Shown here: positions 16,819-27,002 of the stretch, piece after piece
How the letters are laid out: each line of letters starts with the position of its first letter
Numbering within the stretch: position 1 is the first letter of the stretch
Origin: Paramicrosporidium saccamoebae
Taxonomy: Eukaryota > Rozellomycota
Assembly (NCBI GenBank): GCA_002794465.1
Contig: MTSL01000165.1
Span: 1-35,270 of the forward strand
Length of the DNA stretch: 35,270 bases
Direction: 5' to 3'
The notes under the pieces: model-generated
Database searches by the model: none
Seen by the model: the letters and a program-made list of their open reading frames with translations, nothing else
Told to the model about the DNA's origin: nothing
Made by a program: the position numbers and the translations under genes

Positions 16819-18558
16819 TTAATTTTGAGGACGGAACCAGAAATAGGCTCCCAGGACCAGACCAGCTGCCAACACCACTACGCCGCAAACAATAAGGAGA
16901 ATCATGCCTATGCCCATGCCCGCTGCACAAGTCTCGTTCCAAGCTTTGCGCAAAGGACCTTCTGGGAGAGCATCAATATCCTTTCTGGCTTTGCCACAGA
17001 GATCCTTGCTGTAATGCTCTTTTTTGGCTGCAAGCTTTGTGGCATCAACGTTTGTTACAAAGAGTGTGACCAATTCAGGATTTTCGCTAATGATCTTGAT
17101 CTCATCGGCAGTGTAGTCGTCGGGATTAAGAGAGCTCTTGGCTCCAATGGCGGCATTGATCTTGTCAGACACTGTCTTTACAACATCCACGTCAGAGGAC
17201 GAGGCACCATGAACAATGTGCGGAGCCGTGGGAAGGTATGCCTTGCTTCCGATAAGAAGAATAGGACTGGAGTGCGGGTTTTCACTGGTGTTAGTGGACT
17301 CGCCAAAATCAACAGCATCGTCGTCATCACTCCCCTCAATGTTCAATGCATCCTGACGTTGCTTCAAGCCAGCCTCTAGTTGGGTTTTCTTCTCTTCATA
17401 CCATTGCTGGATTTTACCAGTCGCTTCTTGTACCTCATGCAAACGTTTATGAGCCTGTTTGCCAAATTGTACCTTGATAGCTTCCTTTACATAGTTTGGT
17501 AGCTGAGAGTTATCAATTTCGTCAAATCCACCCAGACCTGACTTTAGGAATAAACTATCCAACTGCATCTTGCACGCTTCATTAATCTTTGTCGAGTCGC
17601 TTGTCCTGGCTCGCTTTACCTTTTGAGCAGCCGCACAAAGGTATGGTGTACCCGAGAGATCTTGATGCAGTTCGTTGAATAATGACATGTTTAAATAGAG
17701 CTGGACCGGCAACTTTTTGTACATGTTGTAGTCAGCAAACAGAGGGAAGTAGGCACCAAAGAAGCCTTTGATAGAATCTCCCACGGCGGCAATAGTGGCT
17801 GTCACGTTGCCTGTGCGGTTAGAAAGGAACCCGGTGATCGTGCTGATTGTGGCCTCGTTGTACATGGCCACCAGCCTTGCGTAGTCATAAACAGGCTTCC
17901 AGGGCGTCTGAACAGTCGTTGCTGCAATTTCAGTAACATTTTTAAAGAGCTTTTGGAGTTCAAGGCTAGCAGGACTTTCCGGATGATCTTGATTAAACTC
18001 TGTAAGAGTTGCCTCAATAACACTTTGAAGCGCCTGGAGTCCATCCTCCTGGATCGGAGCTTTTTCAACGACTGTTATCAAAGCACTAGTTAATTGTGCC
18101 CGCGTTGCAAGAGCTTCGTCACGCCTAGCAGTAATTGCTTCGATCTCAGCAGCTTTCTGGTCCGGGGTAAGAGAGTTGTCAGCAGGCACATTCTGGAGTG
18201 CTTTATCCAAGTCTGCCAATTGATACGCATTTTCGACTGCCTCTAACGCGAGCACCTTTGCAGCTTCTGCAGGTTGCTCATTATGTGTATGAACGACGGC
18301 TTGGAGGACTGCACTCGTTCCTCGATCAAAAGTATCCGCAATGGCATCGGCAGCCATGGCAAGCAAGAGAGTGTTATAATTTTCTTCAATCTTTGCTAGG
18401 GTTTCTGGAGCAAGCACATGTCTCTCTGCATTGGCTTTAAGCTGATCCACCGACGCTGCCATAGATCTTGTAGCCTGATCGACGTATGATAATCTTGAAG
18501 CGTACACATTGCTGATGAGCAGTGCCGCACCGATTAGTGCTCTGGCCGTGGGATACAT
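16819..18558 (-). CDS. Large type I membrane protein with CysCys-AW module
   Basis: 579 residues from ATG 18558, where a signal peptide starts (MYPTARALIGAALLISNVYA); an ATG at 18702 adds 48 unrelated residues. The ectodomain is long and helical (about 25-510), with an acidic Asp-rich patch (GSDDDDAVDFG). The membrane-proximal module has C521, LPEG (531-534), AW (539-540) and C544, then a membrane helix (about 548-574) and the short tail RPQN. This C-terminal module is shared with the 15883 gene, so the two are members of one family with very different ectodomain lengths. Function unknown; a surface protein is the likeliest reading. Confidence 0.78.
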   Translation of the reverse strand: MYPTARALIGAALLISNVYASRLSYVDQATRSMAASVDQLKANAERHVLAPETLAKIEENYNTLLLAMAADAIADTFDRGTSAVLQAVVHTHNEQPAEAAKVLALEAVENAYQLADLDKALQNVPADNSLTPDQKAAEIEAITARRDEALATRAQLTSALITVVEKAPIQEDGLQALQSVIEATLTEFNQDHPESPASLELQKLFKNVTEIAATTVQTPWKPVYDYARLVAMYNEATISTITGFLSNRTGNVTATIAAVGDSIKGFFGAYFPLFADYNMYKKLPVQLYLNMSLFNELHQDLSGTPYLCAAAQKVKRARTSDSTKINEACKMQLDSLFLKSGLGGFDEIDNSQLPNYVKEAIKVQFGKQAHKRLHEVQEATGKIQQWYEEKKTQLEAGLKQRQDALNIEGSDDDDAVDFGESTNTSENPHSSPILLIGSKAYLPTAPHIVHGASSSDVDVVKTVSDKINAAIGAKSSLNPDDYTADEIKIISENPELVTLFVTNVDATKLAAKKEHYSKDLCGKARKDIDALPEGPLRKAWNETCAAGMGIGMILLIVCGVVVLAAGLVLGAYFWFRPQN

Positions 18559-18861
18559 ATTACCTGTCACTAAACACCGCCCAATTCCCTTATGAAGTGC
18601 GTCCGTGAACTTGTCGCACCAATCGAGCGAGAGTCTCGGTGCGCACACGCACCAATCATAAAAATATCGTAAAAGATTACTGGTTTCTTGGACCACATCC
18701 AATCGAATTGGTCACTCCAAGAGATATGGACCAATTGAGCCGCGTGCTGCGGGTCATTTTTATTGGCTATCGACATACTGTAGGCACCAATGGACGGCCT
18801 GATTACCCAATATCAGTCTTTGCTGTAAGAGTTTTGTAGCTACAGACAAGAGTTAATAAAA
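18559..18861. other. Intergenic with clustered CCAAT motifs; possible tiny plus-strand gene
   Basis: CCAAT or ATTGG occurs at least six times between 18618 and 18810, consistent with a promoter for the 18558 start. A plus-strand 66-codon ORF (18639-18839) is followed by AATAAA at 18855-18860, and an alternative 31-nt GT-AG intron lies within it (about 18753-18783). No family recognised, so no gene is called. Confidence 0.4.
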
Positions 18862-20311
18862 TCAGAACGACATACTGCCCGTCTTGTCATTTCCTTGTAT
18901 GACTTTGGACCTGCATGCTCCAATGAGCCACCTAATCCAGCGCCTGGTCGCACTGTCGTCACAGCCTACACGATTTAGCTCAAATGAGTTAGGTACTTTG
19001 ATGGGCTCGGTTATGCCGCTTCCATCGGGCCCTAGGCCCTTACCAGCTTCCCAGCCCAGCTTTTTTAGTATTTTGGATCCAAATGATTCCGATTTTTCGT
19101 GTTGCGTCACCAAGTTGGGCTCTTCGGGATACAATTCTCGTCGCTCTGCAGCCCGATCCCGCGCAACTTTTGTTGGTTCTTCTAGTTGCTTGTAAGCCTC
19201 GACTCGAGACTGATGCTCGGATGACTCTTTGCCGTGAGCTTCGAGCTCCTCCTCACTGTCAAAGACTACTTGGCACAGAAAACAAGCTTTCAGGACGGGA
19301 TTCAGAAAAAATCGTATCCTTAGGCTCTGCTCCTCCTCTAGGCTGTTTGGGGCCGTTTCTGTTTGTGAGGTCACTTTCCATGGTTTGAATTGGATTTTTG
19401 GCTTTTTAGCTTGCGCAGGCTCGTTGGTAGTAAAGATCTTGGGTTGTGCTACTGTTTCAGTTGCCACTGCCGGATATGGAACAAGGCTGACTAGAGGATC
19501 CCAATGCTCCAGATGTGTGCTGTGACGATTCAAAAATAGAGTGTTAAGGGCAGCTAGATCGCGGCCAAAAGTAAGAGCATCACTGCCATGAGAACTGTAA
19601 AGTGCCCATTTGGCCTCTTCGGCTATATCCGCGGAGGGGTATTCGAGAAATGCAAAGCATTTTGAAACGGCCGTCTGCCGGTCAACCACAAGCCATACAC
19701 GTTCCAACTTTGCAGAAATCTGATGGCTCTCTACATAAATCTATTATGATAATCAGAGCTTCTGGTAGTGATACATTTTCGGCTGTGCAGTTTGGGGAAA
19801 TGGCCCTCAATAAAAGAAATTTTGTTGGAGTTGGACACACATCTTGAGAGCCCGTCAACTCGACGGCCTGAACGACAGTGACTGGAGCGGGAGAGGACTT
19901 GTTAACGAGACACTTGTAGCACTGTTGCCTCCAGTGGTAGTTGCTAGCTTTGCAGTATTGACATTCCCACCCACTCCGGACCTCTTCAACACTGTGCTCT
20001 ATCAGCACGGGATGATAATCAATGTAGAGGGCTCCAGAAAGGCTCAGCAGCGCTTCATAAGTTTCTGTATCGTTACAGGAGACTAAAGCAACGCCCTTTG
20101 TCAGACCTACTGGTCAGTCAGGCATTCAGCACGTACCTGACCGGTCTCTCAGTATCCTAATAAATTCGAGAGATTCTGGTGACTTCAAGTATGATGCCAC
20201 TGCAGCATATATCTATGACCATGAGATTTCCAATGGAGGGCATGCCGAAGCCTCACTAGCACTGATTGGGAGGCCTCGAATGACTAATGATCGTCGCATC
20301 GATGCGCTCAT
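18862..20311 (-). CDS. RBM5/RBM10-like splicing factor, three introns
   Basis: RNA-binding protein acting in 3' splice-site recognition and alternative splicing in known relatives. Exons (minus): 20311-20257, 20199-20137, 20106-19775 and 19719-18862; introns 57, 30 and 55 nt; 435 residues. Order: RRM1 (RNP2 LVIRGLP at 9-15, RNP1 TKGVALVSC), RanBP2 zinc finger W86-x-C88-x2-C91...C102-x2-C105, RRM2 (KFLLLRAI at 135-142, RNP1 KCFAFLEY), C2H2 finger (C296, C299, H312, H319) and G-patch (363-392, KKLGWEAGKGLG). Domain order matches RBM5/RBM10, but without a visible OCRE. The 30-nt intron is firm. The 57- and 55-nt introns are the only phase-consistent choices I found, but both leave the RRMs a few residues short. 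Start 20311 or 20299. Divergent from glycerol kinase. Confidence 0.85.
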
Positions 20312-20353
20312 TGGCTCCCCGGCATTGCCCCTTTCCGTTTTGGGCAGCGAGTA

Positions 20354-21961
20354 ATGCTCAGACTGTTTCGTCCCCGAACTGGTCATGGGCGGCGGCTCTT
20401 TATGGAGTTTTCAAGAAACAATTGGATTGGCGCAGTGGACCAAGGGACTACATCGACCCGTTTCTTTGTATTTGACGAGCAGGGCCAAGTCGTTGCATCG
20501 GCGCAGCAAGCAATAACACTAAAGTCTCCCTCGCCCGGCTGGATTGAGCATGATCCAGAAGAGCTGGTCGAGTCTGTAAAAAGCTGCATCGAGACTGCGT
20601 GTCGCGACATTTGGAACAAGCACAATGTAAACGCCAAGGACCGTATAAAAGCCATTGGAATTACGAATCAACGCGAAACAACGATTGCCTGGAGCCAGCG
20701 CACTGGCCGTGCCCTCCACCCTGCATTGGTTTGGATGGACACTAGGAACCGGGCCGATATAAAATCGCTCACTGCCCACTCGACCGTCAAGGAGCTATCA
20801 GGTCTTCCATACTCAACATATTTTAGCGCTGGCAAGATGAAGTGGCTGATTGAAAATGTATCAGATGTAAAGCAAGCGTTCCAATCGGATGAATTGCGCT
20901 TTGGAACAGTCGATTCGTGGCTGCTAAGGGTATGTTAGGATGTGGTGTTGATTGATGGCTGTAGAATTTATGCAAAGGGAATCCCCATGTCAGTGACGTC
21001 ACCAATGCTCATCGAACTTCATTGTTAAATCTCCAAAGCCTGCAATGGGATCAGGAACTCCTAGACTGCTACAAGCTGCCACCATCAGTTTCATCCTGCT
21101 TGCCCAGCGTCAAGCCGTCAGTTGCTGACTTTGGGGTGCTCGGTGACACTTGTCTCCAGGGAGTGCCTGTTTCAGCAGCGCTGGGCGATCAACACGCGGC
21201 TTTGTTAGGACGAGGATGTACCGAGGTTGGTCAGGTGAAGAATACTTATGGAACGGGATGTTTCCTTCTATGCAATGTCGGCACCAAGCCGATACTGACG
21301 GATGATGGGCTTGTTAGTACTGTTGCGTATCATCTCGGTGCTTCGCCCGTGTATGCTTTGGAGGCGCCGATTGCCAGCGCTGGGTCGTCCATTGAGTGGC
21401 TCAAGAGCAAGCTGGGAATGCTGGTCGATTCCAAGGAAATAGGTTTGTCCGGGAACAATGGTTTGATGTTTAGATGAATTGGCCGCCAAGAGTAGTGACG
21501 GAGTTGTATTTGTGCCGGCACTGGCCGGTCTACTCTCTCCCGAATGGGATCCTGACGTGTCTGGTGCGCTGCTAGGAATGCGGCTCAGCACGGGAAAGGG
21601 CGAGATTATCAAGTCAGTACTTGAGGCAATATCCTTTTCCAACAAGCAAGTTCTCGATCTAATGGGCGGACATGTTGGAACGACAATTAAGGAATTGATT
21701 GTGGATGGCGGATTGACTAATAGTCGCGCAATGATGCAAACTCAAGCAGACGCCCTTGGTATCCCAGTGGTCCGACCATATTTCAAAGAGGCCACTGTAT
21801 TTGGTGCTGCCAAGGCGGCAGCCATTGGGATCGGGATGGACCAGTGGCCATCTAAACCACCTGACACTAAGGCGGATATTTTTACTCCAAACCCCAGCTC
21901 TCCCGCATTGTATAAAGATTGGCTGGAGGCAATGAGCCTCGTGTCAACAATAAAAAAGTAA
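20354..21961 (+). CDS. GUT1: Glycerol kinase, two introns
   Basis: Phosphorylates glycerol to glycerol-3-phosphate (FGGY family). Exons 20354-20929, 20965-21442 and 21474-21961; introns 35 and 31 nt, GT-AG; 513 residues. Splicing restores DSWLLRNLCKGNPHVSDVTN across intron 1 and KEIDELAAKSSDGVVFVPA across intron 2, both in line with the family. Landmarks: ATP-binding GAVDQGTTSTRF (26-37), NQRETTIAW, ALGDQHAALLG, NTYGTGCF, and VDGGLTNSRAMMQ near the C-terminus. ATG 20402 (MEFSRNNWIGAVDQG) is an alternative start; the 16 extra residues are Arg-rich and could be a targeting peptide. The divergent RBM gene starts 42 bp away. Confidence 0.95.
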
Positions 21962-22125
21962 TTTGAGCGTCATATAGCGGTATAGTCTATTAAACAGAAT
22001 ACATATGACATTGCGAGGACCATGGCTAAGAATTCCCTTTCGTCCAATACAATATCACTGCTGATTGGTCAGTCTCGACAAAGCCAATACGCACACTGAT
22101 ACAAGTGCTGGTCCCTCTACTACAA

Positions 22126-23153
22126 ATGTCGTATTATGGAAGTACGCCACTATCGGGTTTGTCTAATGTTTTGTATAGACAAGTTTAGCCAGAAAGATCA
22201 CGAAGTGCTTCGGAAGGCGGCAGAGGCTGGCAAGGAGGGAAAGAAGCTGCCAGAGTTTGACGAAAAGGGCCAGTTGGTCAACCCGTATATTCCCATGTAC
22301 ATTTCCAAAGCTCCTTGTATGTCGCTGTGTCTGGCTTTATCTTTTAGGGTACATGAAGACGGGAGAGGAAAAGAGCCTGGAACATCAACGGACGACTGAA
22401 AAGGTTACCGATAGCGACGCACACCATCTCCGCGGCCTAGTTTCCACTGAGCCTGCTCAAAAGTTTAGAAAGAATGCCTGTGAAAACTGCGGTGCAATCA
22501 CACACAAAAGCAAGGATTGTCTAGAGCGACCCAGGAAAAGAGGCGCCCGATGGACGGGCAAGGACATGAAGCCAGACGAGTACATACAAGAAGCCAGTTT
22601 GGGATTTGAGGGCAAACGGGACAGGTGGGCTGGATACGATGCTGATGAGTATGTTGAGGTGCTGCAGGATTGGGAGCAGGCGGAGGCTGAACGAAAGGCG
22701 GCCGTGCAGCAGGCTAGCGAGAATGGCAAATTGTCGTCAGAGGACGAGGAGCTGTATGCAGAGACTGTTGATATGCCGGGACAAAAGGTGGATCTAAAGA
22801 CGAGGATGACTGTGAGAAATCTACGACTCCGTGAGGACACGGCAAAATATTTGACAGACCTCTCTTCTGATGCTGCCCTGTACGATCCAAAGACGCGTTC
22901 AATGCGTCTACCAGAAGCAACCGGCTTTGTTCCCGAGGACCAGCAGGAAGAAGGCCGTTTTGCCTGGGAACGGCCATCTGGCAAGACTACAGACGCCACA
23001 GAGCCTACAGCCAATGTAAAGAGGAAGCGGGTCGATCCCAGGCTCGAAGAAAAATATGGTTCCGTTGCCGAACCGCTGGCCCGTGTAGAAGTGTCAGATC
23101 GATATGTCGAATATGATGGGAAGGGAAACGTGACCCGATCAGTAAAAAGATAA
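22126..23153 (+). CDS. SLU7: Pre-mRNA splicing factor SLU7, two introns
   Basis: Second-step splicing factor that helps select the 3' splice site. Exons 22126-22141, 22179-22316 and 22348-23153 (319 residues). Intron 2 (31 nt) is certain: it restores APWYMKTGEEKSLEHQR, the conserved PWY segment. Intron 1 is 37 nt with donor GTACGC at 22142, or 22 nt with donor GTTTGT at 22157; both keep phase. Features: NPYIPMYI, CCHC zinc knuckle C96-x2-C99-x4-H104-x4-C109 (ENCGAITHKSKDC), APDE-like KPDEYIQ, GKRDRWAGYD, and DMPGQKVD...RNLRLREDTAKYL. It lacks the C-terminal extension of animal SLU7. The next gene begins 15 bp after the stop. Confidence 0.92.
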
Positions 23154-23168
23154 TAGATTTATTCATAC

Positions 23169-23846
23169 ATGATAATTGTTGCTGACGGCTCAGAGTTGGT
23201 GTTGAGATTGGAAGAATTTATTGTCAGTGCGGCTAATACGACCATTGCAAAAAAGGGCGCTTTTAACTTGGCGCTATCCGGAGGGTCACTGGTGGCTCTG
23301 CTGGCGCAAAGTAAGTTGGCAAAGTGCTTGGATAGTGATTACTCGCGGTGGAATATTTTTTTGGCAGATGAGCGCTGTGTTCCTGTTTCAGACGCAGAAT
23401 CGACGTTTGGTGAGTACTGTCGGAAGATGAAACAGTTTGTTCAAGAGACAACGTTTCCTGAACCCTTCTCTCAAGGCGATGCGGGAGCTTCGGCGCGAGA
23501 ATACGAGGCTTTACTTCGTCGGGCTGGCGTGATGGATCTTGTGATATTGGGCCTCGGTCCTGATGGTCACACGGCCTCTCTCTTCCCACCCGTCACGCCT
23601 GAAATGTTGACAACTGAAAATTGGGTCGAGCCCGTCTACAACTCTCCCAAGCCACCCTCCACGAGGCTTACCATGACAATCCCATACATAAGTCAAGCAG
23701 GCTTGATTTCGTTTGTCGCCACAGGATCCAATAAGATACCGGCCTTGAAACGCACAAGTTACGATCGGACTTTGCCGCCCGCAGTGCTCCCCAAGGATCG
23801 AGTTTATTGGTTCTTGGACGGCATGTCTGCTTCGGGGATCCAATAA
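23169..23846 (+). CDS. SOL3: 6-phosphogluconolactonase
   Basis: Hydrolyses 6-phosphogluconolactone in the oxidative pentose phosphate pathway, after G6PDH. 225 residues, intronless. SGGS (37-40), the DERCVP motif (67-72) and LGLGPDGHTASLFP (127-140) with the catalytic-region His are all present; the ending RVYWFLDG is typical. Length is normal for a stand-alone NagB-type 6PGL. Starts 15 bp after SLU7 on the same strand. Its TAA stop is inside AATAAA (23842-23847). Confidence 0.95.
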   Translation: MIIVADGSELVLRLEEFIVSAANTTIAKKGAFNLALSGGSLVALLAQSKLAKCLDSDYSRWNIFLADERCVPVSDAESTFGEYCRKMKQFVQETTFPEPFSQGDAGASAREYEALLRRAGVMDLVILGLGPDGHTASLFPPVTPEMLTTENWVEPVYNSPKPPSTRLTMTIPYISQAGLISFVATGSNKIPALKRTSYDRTLPPAVLPKDRVYWFLDGMSASGIQ

Positions 23847-23847
23847 A
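23842..23847 (+). terminator. AATAAA containing the 6PGL stop
   Basis: TAA 23844-23846 lies within AATAAA. Confidence 0.65.
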
Positions 23848-23911
23848 ATCACACATTGTGGCTGCACATGTACCAATAATCTTGCAAGCTCAGGCCTGTT
23901 CTGCAATTCTT

Positions 23912-23948
23912 ATTGGTAGTTATCGTGTGCTGTCGTCTTCTTATAAAA
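23912..23948 (+). promoter_or_regulatory. ATTGG and TATA box of the 23982 gene
   Basis: ATTGG at 23912-23916 and TTATAAAA at 23941-23948, ending 33 nt before ATG 23982; a CCAAT also lies at 23873. Confidence 0.55.
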
Positions 23949-23981
23949 CGAATTGCCGTTTGCATCAGATCCGCGTTAACA

Positions 23982-26123
23982 ATGAAGCTTGCCGGTGCCT
24001 TTTTCGTATTTGCCTGCTACTTGGGATCAATCCAGGCGGGAGGCCCGTCCTGCCAAACTTTGATCAGTATCATTGAAAATGCTGATGGGAATGTACGGGT
24101 ACTTGATAGGATTAAAGCTGCCAGCGGATTGATGACTCCAAAGTGCGTTGGGGAGCTGACTGACACAGGTTCCCATGATACTCTGAATGAATTTCTCGCA
24201 ATGAGAACAAGATTGTGGACCGCTGGTACAAAACTGAACGAGATCCCAGAGGGGCGAGTTCCTCATCGTGTCAAACCGCTTTGGTATGCTGTAAAGAGCA
24301 GCCTTTCCCCATTTGCTCGTGTCAAGAGTGCAGATCAACTACGTTATCTTTTCAACCAGGCAAACAAGATTAAATTGCTGTTGGATCAGTTTGGCGAACA
24401 TGAAGAAAAGGTGGATTTTTTTGCAGTAGAACTACTAGGAAACGTTGACAAGTGTATTGATTTTGAAGTCCTCTATCCGCAAGACACTATTCCTATTATA
24501 TTGGATATGGCTGAGGGCCCCAGGGCGAATGTGGAATCGGTCATTGAGACTGCGCGGAAAGGCGTACTTGTAGAATTTACTTCCATTCCCAAAGCCAAGC
24601 AAGGCCATACACTTGCGGGCAGTCTTGGAGGGGTTGGCGCGTTACTTCAGGGGGCCGATAGACATAAAATGCAACAAGTCAGGGAGAGAGATCAGCTGGA
24701 CATGGACAATAGGTCAGTACCAGTTGGCTTGAAAAAGTCGGATGACACTATTGAAGTCCCTGACCCTGCCAACCCTGGAAAGAATGTGTGGATCCCATGC
24801 AGCTCAGTTGTTGCCCTAGACATTAAAAGTGAAGCCGTCAAGGTCAAGACTATGAAGTCTGTGTGCTTCAATGAACTATCAAATAAGACTCTTGATGCTC
24901 TCACACCTGATGATGTTGCTGGAGTACCAGATAAGCACTTTGGTGCAATGAACTACCGCACGATTCGTAGGCTGTTCGTAAAGGGAAAGCTTGCCAACAT
25001 TAGCAAAGCCAGATTTGCGGAAATTGGAAAGAATGATCCCTTGGTTTGTACCGCATTTACAGAAGATTATGCTTCCAGAATCAACGACTTTAAGGATGTG
25101 TCTCTTTCGGCTGATTGTCTTCTTGCAGCTCCTGGATGGGCTTATTTGGTCCGAAAGATGGGAAGGTTAACTCCTACAGAGTTTTTTGAAAAAATTGACC
25201 CCAAGGCAATTGTTGATAACCTCGAGATTGTTGCTGCCGAGAACCAAATTACTTCAACGCAGTGGAAAAAGGTTGGCGAAGACATGTGCGCATATTTAAA
25301 ACCAGGAATGATTGAAGCCTACCCCAATCTGCAGGGAAGCCTCCCCGATAGCTGCTTTGATCTAAACCCTGGATTAATTATTGCAGGAAGCACCTCAGTG
25401 GCAAGGAGACATAAAGAGGCATACCTGACTCGACTCGTTAAGAGCAAGAATCCCGTTGGGGTCACTGCTGAAGTCTTTAATGAAGTTGTCAAGATGAAAG
25501 AGAAGGAGCTGGGTGAACTCACTGACGAGTGGTGCCAACTCATTGAGCAAAGTGCTAGCAAGCTTGACAAAAAGCTGTCAGTCCTCTTCAAATGTTCTGG
25601 ATTCGCGTTCAAAAACATTACTGATGTACAACTAGAGCATCTCGCTCGACAGCCGAGCTTCTGCGAAATGATGAGGCCTGATATTGTCACGGCCATTGGA
25701 TCGGACAGATTCTTTGAAAAGGTGAACAACAAATGTGTTCCCCAACTCGACGCCTCGGTGATGGGTTTAATGACTGAATCTCTAGATATTGAAGAGTTTC
25801 CATGGAAGTCGGTTTCTGAACAGCAACTGGTCTCTCTTAGCGGCGCAGTTATCGTAAAGGCGCTGTCCAAGTTGCCACCTAGCGCCGTGAAGAATCTCTC
25901 TGAAAGCCAAGAGCTGGCCATTGAAATGGATTCCGACGCCAAGAAGATTTATGACGAGCTCAAAGCCAAACAGAAGCCCGCGGATGCAAAGCCCGAGTCG
26001 GCTTCAGCAGACGCAAAGTCAGAGGCAGCTCCAGAAGGTGCAAAGCCTGCCACTGCTCCGGCTGATGCACCAACGGTTACTCCGGTGGCCACACCAGCGG
26101 TTACTCCGGCGGCCACGAGCTAA
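23982..26123 (+). CDS. Large secreted helical-repeat protein, unknown function
   Basis: 713 residues from ATG 23982, chosen because MKLAGAFFVFACYLGSIQA is a clean signal peptide and a TATA box lies 34 nt upstream; ATG 23913 would place 23 residues before it, over the TATA box. The body is mostly helical, with degenerate repeats of the type L(S/T)...L..L.P.....(F/L)..I and about 20 spaced cysteines, suggesting a disulfide-stabilised solenoid. The last ~55 residues are low-complexity Ala/Pro/Thr (ADAKPESASADAK, then VTPVATPAVTP), perhaps O-glycosylated. No membrane helix. AATAAA at 26170. No family recognised. Confidence 0.75.
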   Translation: MKLAGAFFVFACYLGSIQAGGPSCQTLISIIENADGNVRVLDRIKAASGLMTPKCVGELTDTGSHDTLNEFLAMRTRLWTAGTKLNEIPEGRVPHRVKPLWYAVKSSLSPFARVKSADQLRYLFNQANKIKLLLDQFGEHEEKVDFFAVELLGNVDKCIDFEVLYPQDTIPIILDMAEGPRANVESVIETARKGVLVEFTSIPKAKQGHTLAGSLGGVGALLQGADRHKMQQVRERDQLDMDNRSVPVGLKKSDDTIEVPDPANPGKNVWIPCSSVVALDIKSEAVKVKTMKSVCFNELSNKTLDALTPDDVAGVPDKHFGAMNYRTIRRLFVKGKLANISKARFAEIGKNDPLVCTAFTEDYASRINDFKDVSLSADCLLAAPGWAYLVRKMGRLTPTEFFEKIDPKAIVDNLEIVAAENQITSTQWKKVGEDMCAYLKPGMIEAYPNLQGSLPDSCFDLNPGLIIAGSTSVARRHKEAYLTRLVKSKNPVGVTAEVFNEVVKMKEKELGELTDEWCQLIEQSASKLDKKLSVLFKCSGFAFKNITDVQLEHLARQPSFCEMMRPDIVTAIGSDRFFEKVNNKCVPQLDASVMGLMTESLDIEEFPWKSVSEQQLVSLSGAVIVKALSKLPPSAVKNLSESQELAIEMDSDAKKIYDELKAKQKPADAKPESASADAKSEAAPEGAKPATAPADAPTVTPVATPAVTPAATS

Positions 26124-26169
26124 GCCATAAATACAAAGAAGCATGCAAATATGTGTAGATAGAGCTGAA

Positions 26170-26175
26170 AATAAA
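26170..26175 (+). terminator. AATAAA poly(A) signal of the 23982 gene
   Basis: AATAAA 47 nt after the stop. Confidence 0.5.
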
Positions 26176-26274
26176 GCCATTCTAAACTAGCAGACTTGAG
26201 TCTTGCTTGGAGAGTAGTTTATGTAAAAAAGAGACGACTAATAGATAATGGATAGGTGAATCTACACTTGCGCA

Positions 26275-26933
26275 TCATTCGCGCATCATGTAGGAATCCA
26301 AGTCGGCATCTAGAGAGTTTGAATCTGCAGGACGCTCAGTCCTGCGCGGTGCATTACGAGCCGGCTTGCGAATGCCGGCACTATGGCGCCGAGGTGGGGG
26401 ATTGTTGGAGCGAGGATGGGACGAGGAAGGCATAATCTCAATTTGCATAGGGTATCCGTCGAGTGGCATATGGTGGAAACGGTCAGAGGCCAACAGAGTG
26501 TCGCGTCGGTTGTAAAATACCACCTCGGCAGAGCCGTTGGAACGGCCGGCGCGGTCATAATTAATCCAAACATTCTTGACCGAGCCCACTTGAGAGAATA
26601 GCTCCTAAAATATGTAAGACTCTAGCTGCTGTGTACCAAGAGGTCCTCCTTTGTTACCTTGTGGAACAGGTTAGAGACGATAATTTTCCCGTCCGAAGAG
26701 GAGCCTCGCGTATTTTCACGACGGTCGTTTCGCACAGTGAACACGTGTCGATCGGCCAGACGAGGTGGAGAGCGACGAGGGGCTGTCGACGGGCGTCGTC
26801 TTCTGGGCTGACTTTGATTTGACCGAATTACCTCGTCCAAAGCCATATCCACGGCCGATGGACGGCTTTCACGAGCGCCACCATTGTGCATGGTTTGTGC
26901 TGACGACTCCCTGGACGGCTTTATGATTATCAT
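26275..26933 (-). CDS. ALY/REF (Yra1) mRNA export adaptor, one intron
   Basis: TREX component that binds spliced mRNA and UAP56/Sub2 and hands mRNA to the export receptor. Exons 26933-26637 and 26604-26275; the 32-nt intron (26636-26605) restores KEDLLELFSQVGSVKNVWI within the RRM. 208 residues from ATG 26933 or 194 from ATG 26891; the latter (MHNGGARESR) lies closer to the N-terminal UAP56-binding motif VDMALDEVIRSN. An Arg-rich linker leads to one RRM (RNP2 KIIVSNL, RNP1-like GSAEVVFY). The C-terminal motif SLDADLDSYM mirrors the N-terminal one, as in ALYREF. All key family elements are present. Confidence 0.92.
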
Positions 26934-27002
26934 TTGGGCTATTCATGGGATATATTACCATGTTCTCTGTTCTTTGTGTGTCAAAGTTATCCGAGTTAAG
27001 GT

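Noticed and set aside
20200-20256. In-frame TAG in RRM1 of the RBM5/10-like gene read as a pseudogene mutation
   Set aside because: The stop lies in a segment with good GT-AG ends and matching phase, and the rest of the gene is intact, so an intron is simpler.
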